Position numbers and translations under genes: made by a program. 64,000 nucleotides of DNA from assembly GCA_016790165.1 (NCBI GenBank), contig JAEUPL010000020.1:1-64000 (forward strand), written 5' to 3'. How positions within the stretch are numbered: position 1 is the stretch's first letter; every line of letters begins with the position of its first letter. Positions 1-9,183 of the stretch are shown here, piece after piece. The notes beneath the pieces were generated by a model. The model searched no databases. It worked only from the letters and a program-made list of their open reading frames with translations, and was not told the DNA's origin. This stretch comes from Burkholderiales bacterium. GTDB lineage: Bacteria; Pseudomonadota; Gammaproteobacteria; Burkholderiales; Casimicrobiaceae.

Positions 1-137
1 TCAGCCTGCTAGCCGACAATTCGGAGATCAAGTGGGTGTTCGTGGGGAATCGATGCGCTGAATGCGGCACCCTTGGTTCAATGGTCGATTGGAAGATTGG
101 CTATGCGCCCTCACTACAGCTCCTCAGCGAGGCCTAA
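1..137 (+). CDS. 3' end of an uncharacterised protein (partial)
   Basis: A frame is open from the left edge to a TAA at 135-137 and gives 44 residues. It contains WVFVGNRCAECGTLG, a CxxC pair, and then VDWKIGY, and it ends LLSEA. The residue mix (W, C pair, G turns) looks like the C-terminal strand region of a small folded protein rather than random translation. The start lies outside the window. I do not recognise the family with certainty; small immunity-type or zinc-binding hypothetical proteins have similar tails. Function unassigned. Confidence 0.5.
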   Translation, partial: SLLADNSEIKWVFVGNRCAECGTLGSMVDWKIGYAPSLQLLSEA

Positions 138-601
138 CCCCCCGTATATGGACTCCCCCCAAAGGACAAGAGGCTGATCGATAGGTCTGGCGAACTGGAA
201 GTGCTTGCAGTCGCGCGGTGACGTAAATGCGCCGGCAACAGAGGTGGGCTCTGATGTGGCCCGTGCCATCATGGAATCTGCGTGAGCGCGGTGCCAATCG
301 TTACAAGCGGCAGACGACGAATCGTTGCCAGAAGGGTTATCGGCAAGTCGCGCTCTGGAGTGTTTCCGGTAAGCCATGAAGGGCGATCAATCTTTCGAAG
401 CAAAGCGGGCTCGCGGCGACAGTAAAGGGTTGCGGAGGACTGGATCAACCGCTCGAAGCAAAGCTGGGGTAGCGGCGACGCCGGGACAACAAATGGGCTA
501 TGGCGTCACAAGAGGGGGATGACGTCAGCAGGCGTGGTGTAACGGGATCGGTTACGCGATGTCGCGGAAAATGCGAAGCTTCTGTTCACACTGCCGGACG
601 C
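138..601. other. Gene-poor stretch with no supported gene
   Basis: No frame here has convincing coding character. The stretch holds a direct repeat of about 26 bp (395-420 and 453-479). Its 3' end must contain the promoter and leader of the deacetylase gene that starts at 602. No terminator hairpin, tRNA or IS end was seen. Confidence 0.5.
395..479 (+). repeat. Pair of imperfect 26-27 bp direct repeats
   Basis: Both units start TCGAAGCAAAGC and end GCGGCGAC (395-420 and 453-479). They differ only in the middle (GGGCTC versus TGGGGTA) and are separated by 32 bp. Function unknown; this may be a remnant of a larger repeat. Confidence 0.6.
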
Positions 602-1492
602 ATGAACGTCTTCTACGCTGACCACTTTGTGTTGCCGCTGCCGGACGGCCATCGCTTTCCCATGCAGAAATACCGTCTGTTGCGCGAGGCGGTGCAGGCG
701 TTTGCGCCCCATGCGTTGCACGAAGCGCCTGCCGCGCGCGATGACGAATTGCTGCTCGCACACGACGCAGACTATGTGGCCCGGATGTCGGGCGGAACGT
801 TGAGTTCGCTCGAAATCCGGCAAATCGGCTTTCCGTGGAGCCCGCAGATGGCGGAGCGGGCGCGGCGCTCGGCGGGCGCGACCATCGCCGCGGCGAAGGC
901 GTCGTTGCGTGACCGCTGCGGCATCAACCTCGCCGGTGGCACCCATCACGCGTTTGCCGATCATGGTGAGGGGTTTTGCTGCTACAACGACGCCGCCGTG
1001 GCCGCCCGCGTGCTGCAGCGCGACTGCCGGATCGGACGCGTGCTGATCTGCGACCTCGATGTGCACCAGGGCAATGGAACGGCGCGAATCTTTTCGGGGG
1101 ACGCCAGCATCTTCACCTTCTCCATGCACGGCGAGCGCAACTACCCGGTGCGCAAGGAGCAGAGCACGCTCGACGTCGAGCTGCCCGACGGCTGCAATGA
1201 CGCCGCTTACCTCGCCACACTGCGCGAGCACCTGCCGCGTATCGTGTGCAGCTTTGAACCAGAAGCGATGATCTATCTGGCCGGGGCCGATCCGTTCGAG
1301 GGCGATCGCCTCGGGCGACTCAAACTTAGCAAGGCCGGGCTGGCCGAGCGGGACCGCTACGTGCTGACCTTCGCGCGCGAGTGGGCCATCCCGGTCACGG
1401 TGACGATGGCGGGCGGCTATGCTCACGACGTTGCCGACATCGTCGACATCCATTTCAACACCGTCCGCACCGCTTTCGAGGTTTTTTCATGA
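602..1492 (+). CDS. Histone deacetylase-family zinc hydrolase
   Basis: A 296-residue member of the arginase/deacetylase superfamily (class IV HDAC/AcuC-like), expected to remove acetyl or acyl groups from amines using a catalytic zinc. Visible motifs are GGTHHAF (residues 112-118, active-site histidine pair), DLDVHQGNG (151-159, with the Asp and His zinc ligands), FSMHGERNYP, LAGADPFEGD (third zinc ligand) and AGGYAHD near the C-terminus. The frame extends upstream to 500, but ATG 602 is chosen because MNVFYADHF is the family's normal beginning. Its stop overlaps the next start (ATGA), so it is translationally coupled to the enoyl-CoA hydratase gene. The acylated substrate is unknown; acetylpolyamine or protein lysine are the usual options. 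Confidence 0.9.
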   Translation: MNVFYADHFVLPLPDGHRFPMQKYRLLREAVQAFAPHALHEAPAARDDELLLAHDADYVARMSGGTLSSLEIRQIGFPWSPQMAERARRSAGATIAAAKASLRDRCGINLAGGTHHAFADHGEGFCCYNDAAVAARVLQRDCRIGRVLICDLDVHQGNGTARIFSGDASIFTFSMHGERNYPVRKEQSTLDVELPDGCNDAAYLATLREHLPRIVCSFEPEAMIYLAGADPFEGDRLGRLKLSKAGLAERDRYVLTFAREWAIPVTVTMAGGYAHDVADIVDIHFNTVRTAFEVFS

Positions 1493-2295
1493 CCGCCGAT
1501 GCTCCGATCCTGATCGCGCCCCACCCCACCCTGCCCGGCGTCGCCACCTTCACACTGAATCGGCCGAAGGCCCTGAATTCACTGGATTTTGCGATGACGG
1601 AGGCACTGGTGCCTGCGATCCGGCAAGTGACGACCGATCCCGCCCTGCGCGTGGTCATTGTGCAGGGTGCCGGGGACCATTTCATGGCGGGTGGCGACAT
1701 CAAGAGCTTCGCCGAGACGCTGGGGGAACCCGGCAGCGAGCGCAAAAAGCACTTTATGGCGTTGATCGCTACCGTGCATGCTGGCGTTGAACTGCTGCAA
1801 CGATCCGACGTGATCACGATCGCAAAAGTGCGCGGCGCCTGCGCTGGGTTTGGACTGAGCCTTGCCATTGGCTGCGACCTCACCATCGCCAGCGACGACG
1901 CCTACTTCGCCAGCGCCTACAAGACCATTGGCCTGACGCCGGACGGCGGCCAGTCCTACTTTTTGCCGCGCATCGTCGGCGTCAAAAAGGCGCTGGAGCT
2001 GGTGCTGCTGTCAGAGCGCATCAAGGCGGACGAGGCGGCAAGGCTTGGCCTGGTGAACAAAGTGGTCGCACAGTGCGAGCTGGACGCGGCCGTAGACCGC
2101 ATCGCGGCGACGCTCGCCAGCAGTGCCAGAGGCTCAATGACCGGCGCCAAACGCCTGCTCACGACCTCGCTGTCGCATTCGCTCAGCGAACAACTGAACG
2201 CGGAACGCGAGAGCTTCTCGAACTGTGCCGCCAAGGACGATTTTGCGGAAGGCATTCGCGCGTTCGTCGAGAAGCGGCCGGCGAAATTCGGCTAA
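1489..2295 (+). CDS. Enoyl-CoA hydratase/isomerase family protein
   Basis: A 268-residue crotonase-fold enzyme. Oxyanion-hole segments are visible as GDHFMAGGDIKSF and GACAGFGLSLAIGCD. In the segment YKTIGLTPDGGQSYFLPR the Asp lies where PaaG-type isomerases carry their catalytic Asp, and the two Glu residues of classical hydratases are not evident at the expected places. A 2-(1,2-epoxyphenyl)acetyl-CoA or delta3,delta2-enoyl-CoA isomerase activity is therefore as likely as hydration. ATG 1489 overlaps the deacetylase stop by four bases, giving a two-gene operon. Exact substrate not determinable. Confidence 0.88.
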   Translation: MTADAPILIAPHPTLPGVATFTLNRPKALNSLDFAMTEALVPAIRQVTTDPALRVVIVQGAGDHFMAGGDIKSFAETLGEPGSERKKHFMALIATVHAGVELLQRSDVITIAKVRGACAGFGLSLAIGCDLTIASDDAYFASAYKTIGLTPDGGQSYFLPRIVGVKKALELVLLSERIKADEAARLGLVNKVVAQCELDAAVDRIAATLASSARGSMTGAKRLLTTSLSHSLSEQLNAERESFSNCAAKDDFAEGIRAFVEKRPAKFG

Positions 2296-2348
2296 AGAAG
2301 CACATTTCGACCACACGCTTTCAGCGACTACTGAAACGCTGACGGCGA

Positions 2349-5186
2349 CTATGGGAAGTTGGTGCCACAAAACTGATTCAACCGATCGCGCACTGGGTTC
2401 CATGCCGACACGCCGGTACCTGCGATGATCGCACTCGCGTCGAACCCAAGCATCGCCCGCACCAGGATCAGGCCCTCCAGCGTTGCCGAGAGCGCGTTGT
2501 CGCCGTTCATGTCGAGGTTGCAGGCGATGGTGGCGTTGCCTGTGGACGTGCGGAACGGATACGCCTGGCCGCTGATGATGAGCTTGGTTTCCGCCGTGCC
2601 GCTAGGATTGGCGCTGATGTGGCGCACGGCAATGTAGTCGCCCGACAGAAAATCCCACGGCCCCTCAAACCAGCCTGTCGAATAACACGGCGACGCGCAC
2701 CCGACATACGGCGTCACGCACACACCCGGCTGCGTGGCGATGCACAGTTCGCTGCCGCCCGCGCCGGTGACATACGCCGCTTGCTGATTGTTGGGCGGCG
2801 CGGGCGTGATCACCAGCCGCACTTCGTTTGATGTGCGAATCGTGTTCGGCGGCACGTTGCTTTGCGGGATAAAGCTAAACGGATTGGGAATGCGATTCAC
2901 CGCCGCCAAGTCGGTGGCGAATCGGCTGACGAAGGCGTCGCCTCCACCCGCATTCGTCCCCTGCTGCGGATTCACTGTCGGGAAGTTGGCGCTATCGGTG
3001 ACGCCCGCCACATACACGCTCCCGCCGGTGGGATCGATGGCCAACGCGACTGCGGGGTCAGCCGCGCTGCCGCCCAGATGGGTGCCACCGCGGATCTGGG
3101 TGAGTGCGGCGTTGAAGCGCAGGACGAACGCGTCTTCAGCGCCGCCGACGTAGGCCGCCTGATAGCCGTTGGCGACGAGCGCGGCGGGCAGCACCGCCGT
3201 GGTTGAGCCCGCCACCAGCACCTCACCACTTTGCGGATGGATCGCGACGGTGCAGTTAGCGGGGCACTCGATTCCCGCGCCACCGAAGTAGGTGGTTTGC
3301 CCGATTGCGGTGAGATCGGCAGAGAGGCGGCTGACGAAGCCGTCCTTCCCACCCCCGTTTGCGCTCTGCGCTCCACCGGCCACATTGGGCAGCGCGCCGG
3401 GGGCTGCGCTCTCAGACGAGCCCGCGACCACCACTTCGCCGGTCAGTGGATGCATCGCGAGGCTGCTTGCGAGGTCATTGCCCCCGCCGCCGAAGTACGT
3501 CGCTCGCACCACACTGGAGAGATCCTGTTTGAGCCGCGCGATGAACGCGTCTCCGGTGCCCACATAGACTGGCTGCGCCGCGCCAGCGAGCATTGCGATG
3601 GGCAGGCCGCCGCTGGTTTGACCGGCCACAAACACATCGCCCGATCGCGAATCAATGGCGAGCGCGCTGCCGGAATCGGTGTTAGTGCCGCCGATGAACG
3701 TGTAGCGCACGGCCGCTGGGCCTGCATCCAGCAGATCGGCGGGCAGCCGGGCGATGAAGGCGTCTCTGTCTCCCGCGCGCGTGGGTTGCGTGCCGACCGC
3801 CGTGCCCGGCAGCGTGCTGGAATTGGTCGTGCCCACGACGTGCACGAAACCGGTCATCGGGTGCACAGCGATGGCGTCAATCCGATCGTCGAAACCCGCC
3901 CCGCCGAAATAAGTGGCTTTGGTCAACGCGCGCAAATCGATGCTGAGGCGCGCAACGAAGCCGTCGAAACCTGAACCGGTTGCATTCGCATGCGCAGCCT
4001 GAATCGCGCCGCTCGTGCTGGGCAGCGTGGACGTGCTGTGCGCCGAACCCGCCACGTACACCGCGTCGCCACTCGGGTTGAACGCGAGGCTCGTGCAGCG
4101 TACATAGCCATTGCCAAAGTAACTGGATTGCACCAATCGCGACAAATCGGCGCTGTAGCGGCTAACAAAACAGGATGTCCCCGTCGCACTGGGCTGTGCG
4201 CCGCCGGTGGCGGCTGGGAACGACGCAGACTGCGTCCACCCCGCCACGTACACCTCACCTGAATGCGGATGGATGGCAATGGCGCTGATTTGCTCGTAGT
4301 CACTGCCGCCAAGATACGTGGACGCCAAAAGCGGGTCGATCACGAGCGGACGGGTTGGGTCGTAGCTTCCGAGCGCAAATCCGTAATGCTGAAACGGCGC
4401 ATCGAGCGCGTACGCGACTTGCACCGGCTCGCGTACGCCGTTTGCGGTCTCTTGAAACGCCACCGGCGCAGTAAAGGCGATGTCACCGTTGCCCGTCGTG
4501 GCGATCAAGCGGCCGTCGCTGCCAATAGACAAGCGCTCTGCGCCGTCCACCGCGATGCGAATGACGCCCGGGTCGCGTCCGGGCGCGACGGTAAATAGCT
4601 TCTCGACGTTGGCATTCGTGGCTTTGAGCGCCACTGCTACACCGGGGAAAACCTCGCCCAATTCAACTTGTCCGTAGCTCGGCACATTGCCTGCCTGCAC
4701 TGCGCGGTCGTGCGTCATGAAGCTCACTTGGCCGAGCTGCGGATCGCTGCCACGGGGTGCTTGCTTGATTGCGCCACCAACAAATCGCTCGGTGAGTACC
4801 CAGCCGGGGTTGCGTGGTTCGAGACGTTCACCACGAGCGGGCGATCCATCTCCACGAGCAGTGGTTGGTTTCGAGGACTCGGTGCGCTTCATGCCGTTGA
4901 ACTGATGCACCAGCGCACCGTCCTGCGTGACCCACACCGCCCCGGCAAAGCTCTGCGCGCGAAACGCGGCACGCGCGTCCCATTGACCGGCGTTGGCCAC
5001 CCAGGGGAGGCTGGTCGCGGCCAGGGATTGCGGCGCGGTGGCAGGCACCAGCCTCGCTGCGCCATATGCCTGGCTCTGCGCCGCTATTGCGGGAAGTGGC
5101 GCGGCGATCAAGACCGTCAGGCCGAGGCTCAGTGCGGTAGAAAGCGTGCAACACGCCTTGCGACGGACGACGGGGGTCAGGGCCAT
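2349..5186 (-). CDS. Secreted SBBP-repeat beta-propeller protein with C-terminal dockerin-like module
   Basis: A 945-residue exported protein. Residues 1-36 form a signal peptide (basic start, leucine-rich core, PAIAA cleavage region). Residues about 60-290 resemble the N-terminal domain usual in SBBP proteins (WVANAGQWD start). About nine repeats of 55-65 residues follow, with the pattern TYFGGxGxDxxxAxAxxPxTGxVYVAGxT, typical of SBBP beta-propeller blades. After a short cysteine-bearing domain, the tail holds a calcium-loop-like segment (NLDMNGDNALSATLEG then LILVRAMLG) that recurs in the subtilase at 54526. ATG 5186 is preceded by GGAGAA. It is a single gene facing the hydratase convergently. 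Probably a cell-surface or extracellular adhesive protein; the specific role is unknown. Confidence 0.85.
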   Translation of the reverse strand: MALTPVVRRKACCTLSTALSLGLTVLIAAPLPAIAAQSQAYGAARLVPATAPQSLAATSLPWVANAGQWDARAAFRAQSFAGAVWVTQDGALVHQFNGMKRTESSKPTTARGDGSPARGERLEPRNPGWVLTERFVGGAIKQAPRGSDPQLGQVSFMTHDRAVQAGNVPSYGQVELGEVFPGVAVALKATNANVEKLFTVAPGRDPGVIRIAVDGAERLSIGSDGRLIATTGNGDIAFTAPVAFQETANGVREPVQVAYALDAPFQHYGFALGSYDPTRPLVIDPLLASTYLGGSDYEQISAIAIHPHSGEVYVAGWTQSASFPAATGGAQPSATGTSCFVSRYSADLSRLVQSSYFGNGYVRCTSLAFNPSGDAVYVAGSAHSTSTLPSTSGAIQAAHANATGSGFDGFVARLSIDLRALTKATYFGGAGFDDRIDAIAVHPMTGFVHVVGTTNSSTLPGTAVGTQPTRAGDRDAFIARLPADLLDAGPAAVRYTFIGGTNTDSGSALAIDSRSGDVFVAGQTSGGLPIAMLAGAAQPVYVGTGDAFIARLKQDLSSVVRATYFGGGGNDLASSLAMHPLTGEVVVAGSSESAAPGALPNVAGGAQSANGGGKDGFVSRLSADLTAIGQTTYFGGAGIECPANCTVAIHPQSGEVLVAGSTTAVLPAALVANGYQAAYVGGAEDAFVLRFNAALTQIRGGTHLGGSAADPAVALAIDPTGGSVYVAGVTDSANFPTVNPQQGTNAGGGDAFVSRFATDLAAVNRIPNPFSFIPQSNVPPNTIRTSNEVRLVITPAPPNNQQAAYVTGAGGSELCIATQPGVCVTPYVGCASPCYSTGWFEGPWDFLSGDYIAVRHISANPSGTAETKLIISGQAYPFRTSTGNATIACNLDMNGDNALSATLEGLILVRAMLGFDASAIIAGTGVSAWNPVRDRLNQFCGTNFP

Positions 5187-5473
5187 AGAATTCTCCGGTA
5201 AGCAACAGGGCCAGTGGGGGCCTAGCGCGCGTTTGCAGCGACTTTAGCGTGAAATCCCCAACGCCTCGCGCGGGACGGTGAATTTTCTGCAACTTTGTTG
5301 CTTTTCGGGGCCTTTCCGGCAGAAAACGCACGGCGGACCGAGTCAAACTGCGGGGTCCAACCACTGTTCCGGCCAGAACAGTCACTCGGCGTGCACCTCG
5401 ATGCCCATCGGCGAGCGCCGATTCGTCACGCTCAACCTCGGACTGACTTGTCCAGCGCGTCCCAGGCCGACTG

Positions 5474-5845
5474 CTAGCGCGAAGCCAGGCCCGCCAACAC
5501 GATTTCCGCCGTCGCCAGGTTGGTCGCGACCGGCACATTGTGCACATCACACACGCGCAACAACGCGCTGATGTCGGGCTCATGCGGCTGCGCGGTCAAC
5601 ACGTCGCGAAGAAAGACGACGGCGGCGACATGGCCCTCGGCAATCTGGGCGCCAATTTGCAAGTCACCGCCTTCGGGCCCGGAGAGATAGCACTCGACTT
5701 CAAGCCCGAGCTCGCGCTCGAGGAGCGTACCGGTCGTGCGCGTGGCGATCAGTGCGCGACCGCGGAGCGCATGAGCGTGCACGCGCGCAAAGGCAATCAT
5801 GTCCTGCTTGCAACGGTCGTGCGCGATGAGGGCGATGGCTTTCAT
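5474..5845 (-). CDS. mgsA: Methylglyoxal synthase
   Basis: A 123-residue enzyme converting dihydroxyacetone phosphate to methylglyoxal and phosphate, a bypass of lower glycolysis under phosphate limitation. Family motifs in order are AHDRCKQDM (residues 8-16, substrate contact), TRTTGTLLE (phosphate-binding TTG), SGPEGGDLQIG (with the catalytic Asp) and FLRDVLTAQPHEPDI. Length is slightly below the about 150 residues of the E. coli protein but typical of compact versions. It is the last gene of a minus-strand run after the amidase and PfkB kinase, with a 17-nt gap, so probably co-transcribed. Confidence 0.93.
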   Translation of the reverse strand: MKAIALIAHDRCKQDMIAFARVHAHALRGRALIATRTTGTLLERELGLEVECYLSGPEGGDLQIGAQIAEGHVAAVVFLRDVLTAQPHEPDISALLRVCDVHNVPVATNLATAEIVLAGLASR

Positions 5846-5862
5846 GGTGTGCCCGGCTGTCG

Positions 5863-6789
5863 CTATACCTGTGCCGCGAGAAATGCCTTCACGCGATCGC
5901 GCGTGGGGATTGCCGTGATGGCACCGTAGGCCGTGGTGGTCAGCGCGGCCGCGGCATTGGCGTAGCGAATCGCGTCGAGCAACGCGTCACCCGCGACCAG
6001 CCGCGCAATCGCCGCACCGGCGAAGCAGTCGCCCGCGCCGGTGGCATCCACCGCGTCAACCGCGAACGAGGTCATTTGAATCACGTCAGCCCCCTCGCCC
6101 TGACTGATCTGCACGCCCTGCGCACCCAGCTTCAACAGCACCACTTGCGCGCCCAGGCTGTGCGCCCATTTCATGATCGTCTCGTGATCCTCGCTGCCGG
6201 AGAGATCGCGTGCGTCTTCGAATGAGGGAAAGAAATAGTCGGTCAGCGGCAGGATCTCGGCCAGTGCTTCGCGCGCTTTCGAGAGCGTCCAGAGGCGCGT
6301 CCGTACATTCGCGTCAAACGCGGTGCTCACGCCCGCGTTGCGCGCTTCGCGGAACAGCGAGCACGCCGCGGCGCGCGCAGACTCCGAAATGGCCTGCGTG
6401 ATACCACTCGCGTGAACAAAGGTCGCCGCCGCAACGGCATCAGGATCGATGTCCCCGGGTGCGAGCTTGGTGGCCGCCGAGCCCGCGCGTGCGTAGCTGA
6501 ACTGGTGCCCGGCAGGACCGTGATGAATGAAGTAGCCCCCCGTGCTGGCGCGGTCATCCACGGCCACTTCGGCGCAATCAATGCCCTCGTGTTCCAGCAG
6601 CACGCGGAGCTGCGCGCCAAACGGATCGTTGCCCACCCGCGTGATGTAGCCGACGCTGGCGCCTTGCCGGGCGGCGGCAATGCAAAAGTTCATCGAGTCG
6701 CCACCGTAACCCAGCGTGTACTTGCCGGGCTCGGCCGGAATGGCGCTCATTTCCCAAAGGGGTTCACCGAGCGAAAGAATGTCAGGCAT
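5863..6789 (-). CDS. PfkB-family sugar kinase, 2-keto-3-deoxygluconate kinase-like
   Basis: A 308-residue ribokinase-fold kinase. It begins DILSLGEPLWEM, shows GGDSMNFCIAAARQG (substrate-binding region), RVGNDPFG, and the ATP/anion-hole signature DATGAGDCFAGA near residue 250 with the catalytic Asp. The overall layout (GEPLWEM start, YARAGSAATKL) resembles KDG kinases, so 2-keto-3-deoxygluconate is the best guess and fits the sugar-acid genes elsewhere in the window. Other furanose substrates cannot be excluded. It lies 12 nt after the amidase stop and 17 nt before mgsA. Confidence 0.82.
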   Translation of the reverse strand: MPDILSLGEPLWEMSAIPAEPGKYTLGYGGDSMNFCIAAARQGASVGYITRVGNDPFGAQLRVLLEHEGIDCAEVAVDDRASTGGYFIHHGPAGHQFSYARAGSAATKLAPGDIDPDAVAAATFVHASGITQAISESARAAACSLFREARNAGVSTAFDANVRTRLWTLSKAREALAEILPLTDYFFPSFEDARDLSGSEDHETIMKWAHSLGAQVVLLKLGAQGVQISQGEGADVIQMTSFAVDAVDATGAGDCFAGAAIARLVAGDALLDAIRYANAAAALTTTAYGAITAIPTRDRVKAFLAAQV

Positions 6790-6801
6790 GGGTGTACCGG
6801 C

Positions 6802-8208
6802 TCACGAAAGTGTCGCCATTGTCGCCCACGGCTGCGCCGATTCCAATGCCCGCGCAGCGCGCAGCACCAACGCGTCGCCATGCATCGGTCCCACGATCTG
6901 CACCGCCAGCGGCAGGCCGTCGTCGTCGAAACCACACGGGCAGACGCAGGCGGGCTGCTGCGTGAGGTTGAAGGGATAGGAAAACGGCGTCCAATCAAGA
7001 AAGTGCTCGATGGGCGTGTCCCACTCCGTTGACGCGCGCGCCTTGAACGCCGGCACGGAGACGCCCGGGGTGAGCAGCAGGTCGTAGCGCTGGTGAAACT
7101 TGCGCATCAGAATGCCCAGCTCACCGCGTCGCTTGGTCAACGCCTGCAACTCGGGCACGCTCACACGGGCACCGGCCTCCGCCTGTGCCGCCAACGCCGG
7201 ATCCACCAGCGCCTGCTGCGCCGGGGTCATGCCGCCATAGAGGGTGGCTGAGCCGATGAACCAGAGCTTCATCGTGATTTCGAGCGGATTCTCGAATCCA
7301 GGGTCAACTTCTTCGACCTGCGCGCCCAGCTCCGCGAGCTTTTCTGCGGAACGACGCACCGCTGCGGCGATGGCGGGATGCACGTTGTTTACATAGCCGA
7401 GCGCCGGGCTGAACGCCACGCGCAGGCCACGAACGCCCTCGTTGAGCCCGACGGTGTAGTCGCGCGGATCGAAAGGCAGGGACGTCCAGTCGCGGGCGTC
7501 GGGCCGCGCGATCACGTTCATCAGCATCGCGGCGTCGGTCACGGTGCGCGTGTGCGGCCCGAGGTGCGCCACCGTGCCAAATGGCGACAACGGCCACGCC
7601 GGGACGCGACCGAATGAGGGTTTGAGCCCGAAGCCGCCACAGAAGGCGGCCGGAATGCGCACACTGCCGGCGCCATCGGTGCCAATCGACAGCGGCCCGA
7701 TGCCGGCGGCCACCGCGGCCGCGCTGCCGCCCGACGAACCGCCCGAGGTGCGCTCGAGGTGCCAAGGGTTCCGCGTCACACCGGTCAAGGTGTTGTCGGT
7801 GGTGCCCTTGATGCCGAATTCCGGCGTAGTCGTTTTGCCGATGATCACCAGCCCCGCCTCGCGGCACCGCGCCACACTCGGGGCGTCATCGTTCCACGGT
7901 TGCGCCGGATCGATCGTGCGCGAGCCCCGCCGCGTCGGCCAACCCGCCGTCAGGATCAAATCCTTGATCGAAATCGGCACGCCGTCGAGCGGCGACAGTG
8001 GCCTGCCCGCTTGCCAGCGTGCTTCGCTGGCGCGGGCATCGGCCAGCGTGCGCGCCCGATCCTCAAAGCAGAATGCGTTGATTTTCGGCTGCCACTGGTC
8101 GAGCCGTGCAAACACCGCATGCGCGACGTCGACGGGCGACGCTTCGTGCCGGCGGTACGCCCGGGACAGGGATTCAGCGGAATAGTCAGCGAGAGAACCG
8201 GTAGCCAA
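6802..8208 (-). CDS. Amidase-signature family hydrolase
   Basis: A 468-residue amidase-signature enzyme with all parts of the Ser-cisSer-Lys triad: Lys in PISIKD, the glycine/serine stretch TSGGSSGGSAAAVAAG, and the nucleophilic Ser in GTDGAGSVRIPAAFCG. It looks like a stand-alone catabolic amidase (GatA-like fold, no GatB/GatC neighbours). The start is TTG at 8208, supported by a GGAGG five bases upstream (8215-8219); no ATG fits better. It is the first gene of the amidase-kinase-mgsA run. Substrate unknown. Confidence 0.88.
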   Translation of the reverse strand: MATGSLADYSAESLSRAYRRHEASPVDVAHAVFARLDQWQPKINAFCFEDRARTLADARASEARWQAGRPLSPLDGVPISIKDLILTAGWPTRRGSRTIDPAQPWNDDAPSVARCREAGLVIIGKTTTPEFGIKGTTDNTLTGVTRNPWHLERTSGGSSGGSAAAVAAGIGPLSIGTDGAGSVRIPAAFCGGFGLKPSFGRVPAWPLSPFGTVAHLGPHTRTVTDAAMLMNVIARPDARDWTSLPFDPRDYTVGLNEGVRGLRVAFSPALGYVNNVHPAIAAAVRRSAEKLAELGAQVEEVDPGFENPLEITMKLWFIGSATLYGGMTPAQQALVDPALAAQAEAGARVSVPELQALTKRRGELGILMRKFHQRYDLLLTPGVSVPAFKARASTEWDTPIEHFLDWTPFSYPFNLTQQPACVCPCGFDDDGLPLAVQIVGPMHGDALVLRAARALESAQPWATMATLS

Positions 8209-8290
8209 GTCAACCTCCGAAACGGATAACCGACGCGAAGACTATCCGAGGCGTGTGACGCGGACGCACATGCCGTTCAATCGAGCGAAC

Positions 8291-8409
8291 AGCTTTTGGC
8301 ACTTAACGACCAGCCAGTGGTCATCGCAGACATATTTAATGAAAAGTCGACTTTGCACGAAAAGTGCCCCGAATCGGCACAGATTGGTCGTGGAGTACGA
8401 AAAGATGTA
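8291..8409 (+). repeat. Copy A of the 119-bp palindromic intergenic repeat
   Basis: Starts AGCTTTT at 8291, has TAACGACCA at 14-22, the central AGTCGACT at 55-62, and ends GAAAAGATGTA. It has the same length and internal spacing as the copies at 18747, 22028, 36762 and 50242. The two arms pair: CTTTT at the left end against AAAAG at the right, and ACGACCA against TGGTCGT. It lies between the amidase start and the 3' end of the lipoprotein gene. Confidence 0.85.
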
Positions 8410-8443
8410 ACCGATCCATTCGGATCGATTGACCAGGCCGCCC

Positions 8444-9151
8444 CTACCCTCGCGACACTTTGCCCACGCCGCTCACGCTGGTCTTCACATCGGTGGCCGT
8501 GCCGGTCCAGGTGAGGCTACCCACACCGCTGACGGACGCTTTGAGCGATTTGTCCGCGCGCACGGTGCCGCTGCCCACGCCCGAAAGCTCCGCGTCCACA
8601 CGGTCGGCGACGAGGTTTTCCGAATCCACGCTGCCAACGCCGGAAAGCTCGATCTTGAGCGTATCGACGCGACCGGCGAGCTTGGCGGTGCCCACACCGG
8701 AGGTGTCGAGCGTGAGCTTGCCGCCGCTGAATCCACCGGCGTCGATGGTGACGGCGCCAGAATTCTCGATGCGTTCGATGGACCGCGCGTTCACCTCAAA
8801 CACGATCGGCGTCTTCGGAACGTAACTGCCCTTGGTCGACAGCACCAGCACGCCGTTGCGCACCTCGCTCGAGATCAGGGGCAGCAGGTTGTCGTCGGCC
8901 GTCACCCGCAGCGACTCGGCCGGGCCAACCACCAGCTTGAGCTTGCCGCTCCCGGTCGCTTCAACCGCTGTGAACGCGGTGACGGCCCGCGTTTCGCTCG
9001 CGCTCACGCCACTGCCCTTCACGCCCTTGCTGTCGCCAATCGTGATGTTGATTTCTCCGCAACCGGAGAGCGGACCGGCACCGGCCACGGCCAATCCGAG
9101 CGCGAGCGCAGCCACTGCGCGGCGGCGCAGGCCGCCCCACATCGTATTCAT
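8444..9151 (-). CDS. Lipoprotein with GIN-domain (DUF2807) beta-structure
   Basis: A 235-residue lipoprotein. The signal region ends in the lipobox LSGC (Cys about residue 31). The mature part is the DUF2807 'putative autotransporter adhesin head' type, with regular strands carrying repeated SGVG/SGAV turns (for example DTSGVGTAKL, ELSGVGSVDS, ELSGVGSGTV, SVSGVGSLTW), suggesting a right-handed beta-helix. ATG 9151 is followed 32 bases upstream by the stop of the SPFH gene, so the gene may be the last of the nfeD-SPFH operon. Its molecular role is unknown; a cell-envelope location is expected. Confidence 0.82.
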   Translation of the reverse strand: MNTMWGGLRRRAVAALALGLAVAGAGPLSGCGEINITIGDSKGVKGSGVSASETRAVTAFTAVEATGSGKLKLVVGPAESLRVTADDNLLPLISSEVRNGVLVLSTKGSYVPKTPIVFEVNARSIERIENSGAVTIDAGGFSGGKLTLDTSGVGTAKLAGRVDTLKIELSGVGSVDSENLVADRVDAELSGVGSGTVRADKSLKASVSGVGSLTWTGTATDVKTSVSGVGKVSRG

Positions 9152-9183
9152 GGTGTGTCCTTTGCTGCTGGGTGAAAGGGCGC

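Noticed and set aside
114-377. 87-residue minus-strand frame near the left edge
   Set aside because: Low-complexity translation without recognisable features; it overlaps the more convincing partial plus-strand frame ending at 137.
395-479. Possible CRISPR-like repeats
   Set aside because: Only two units, imperfect, with no further spacing pattern and no cas genes.
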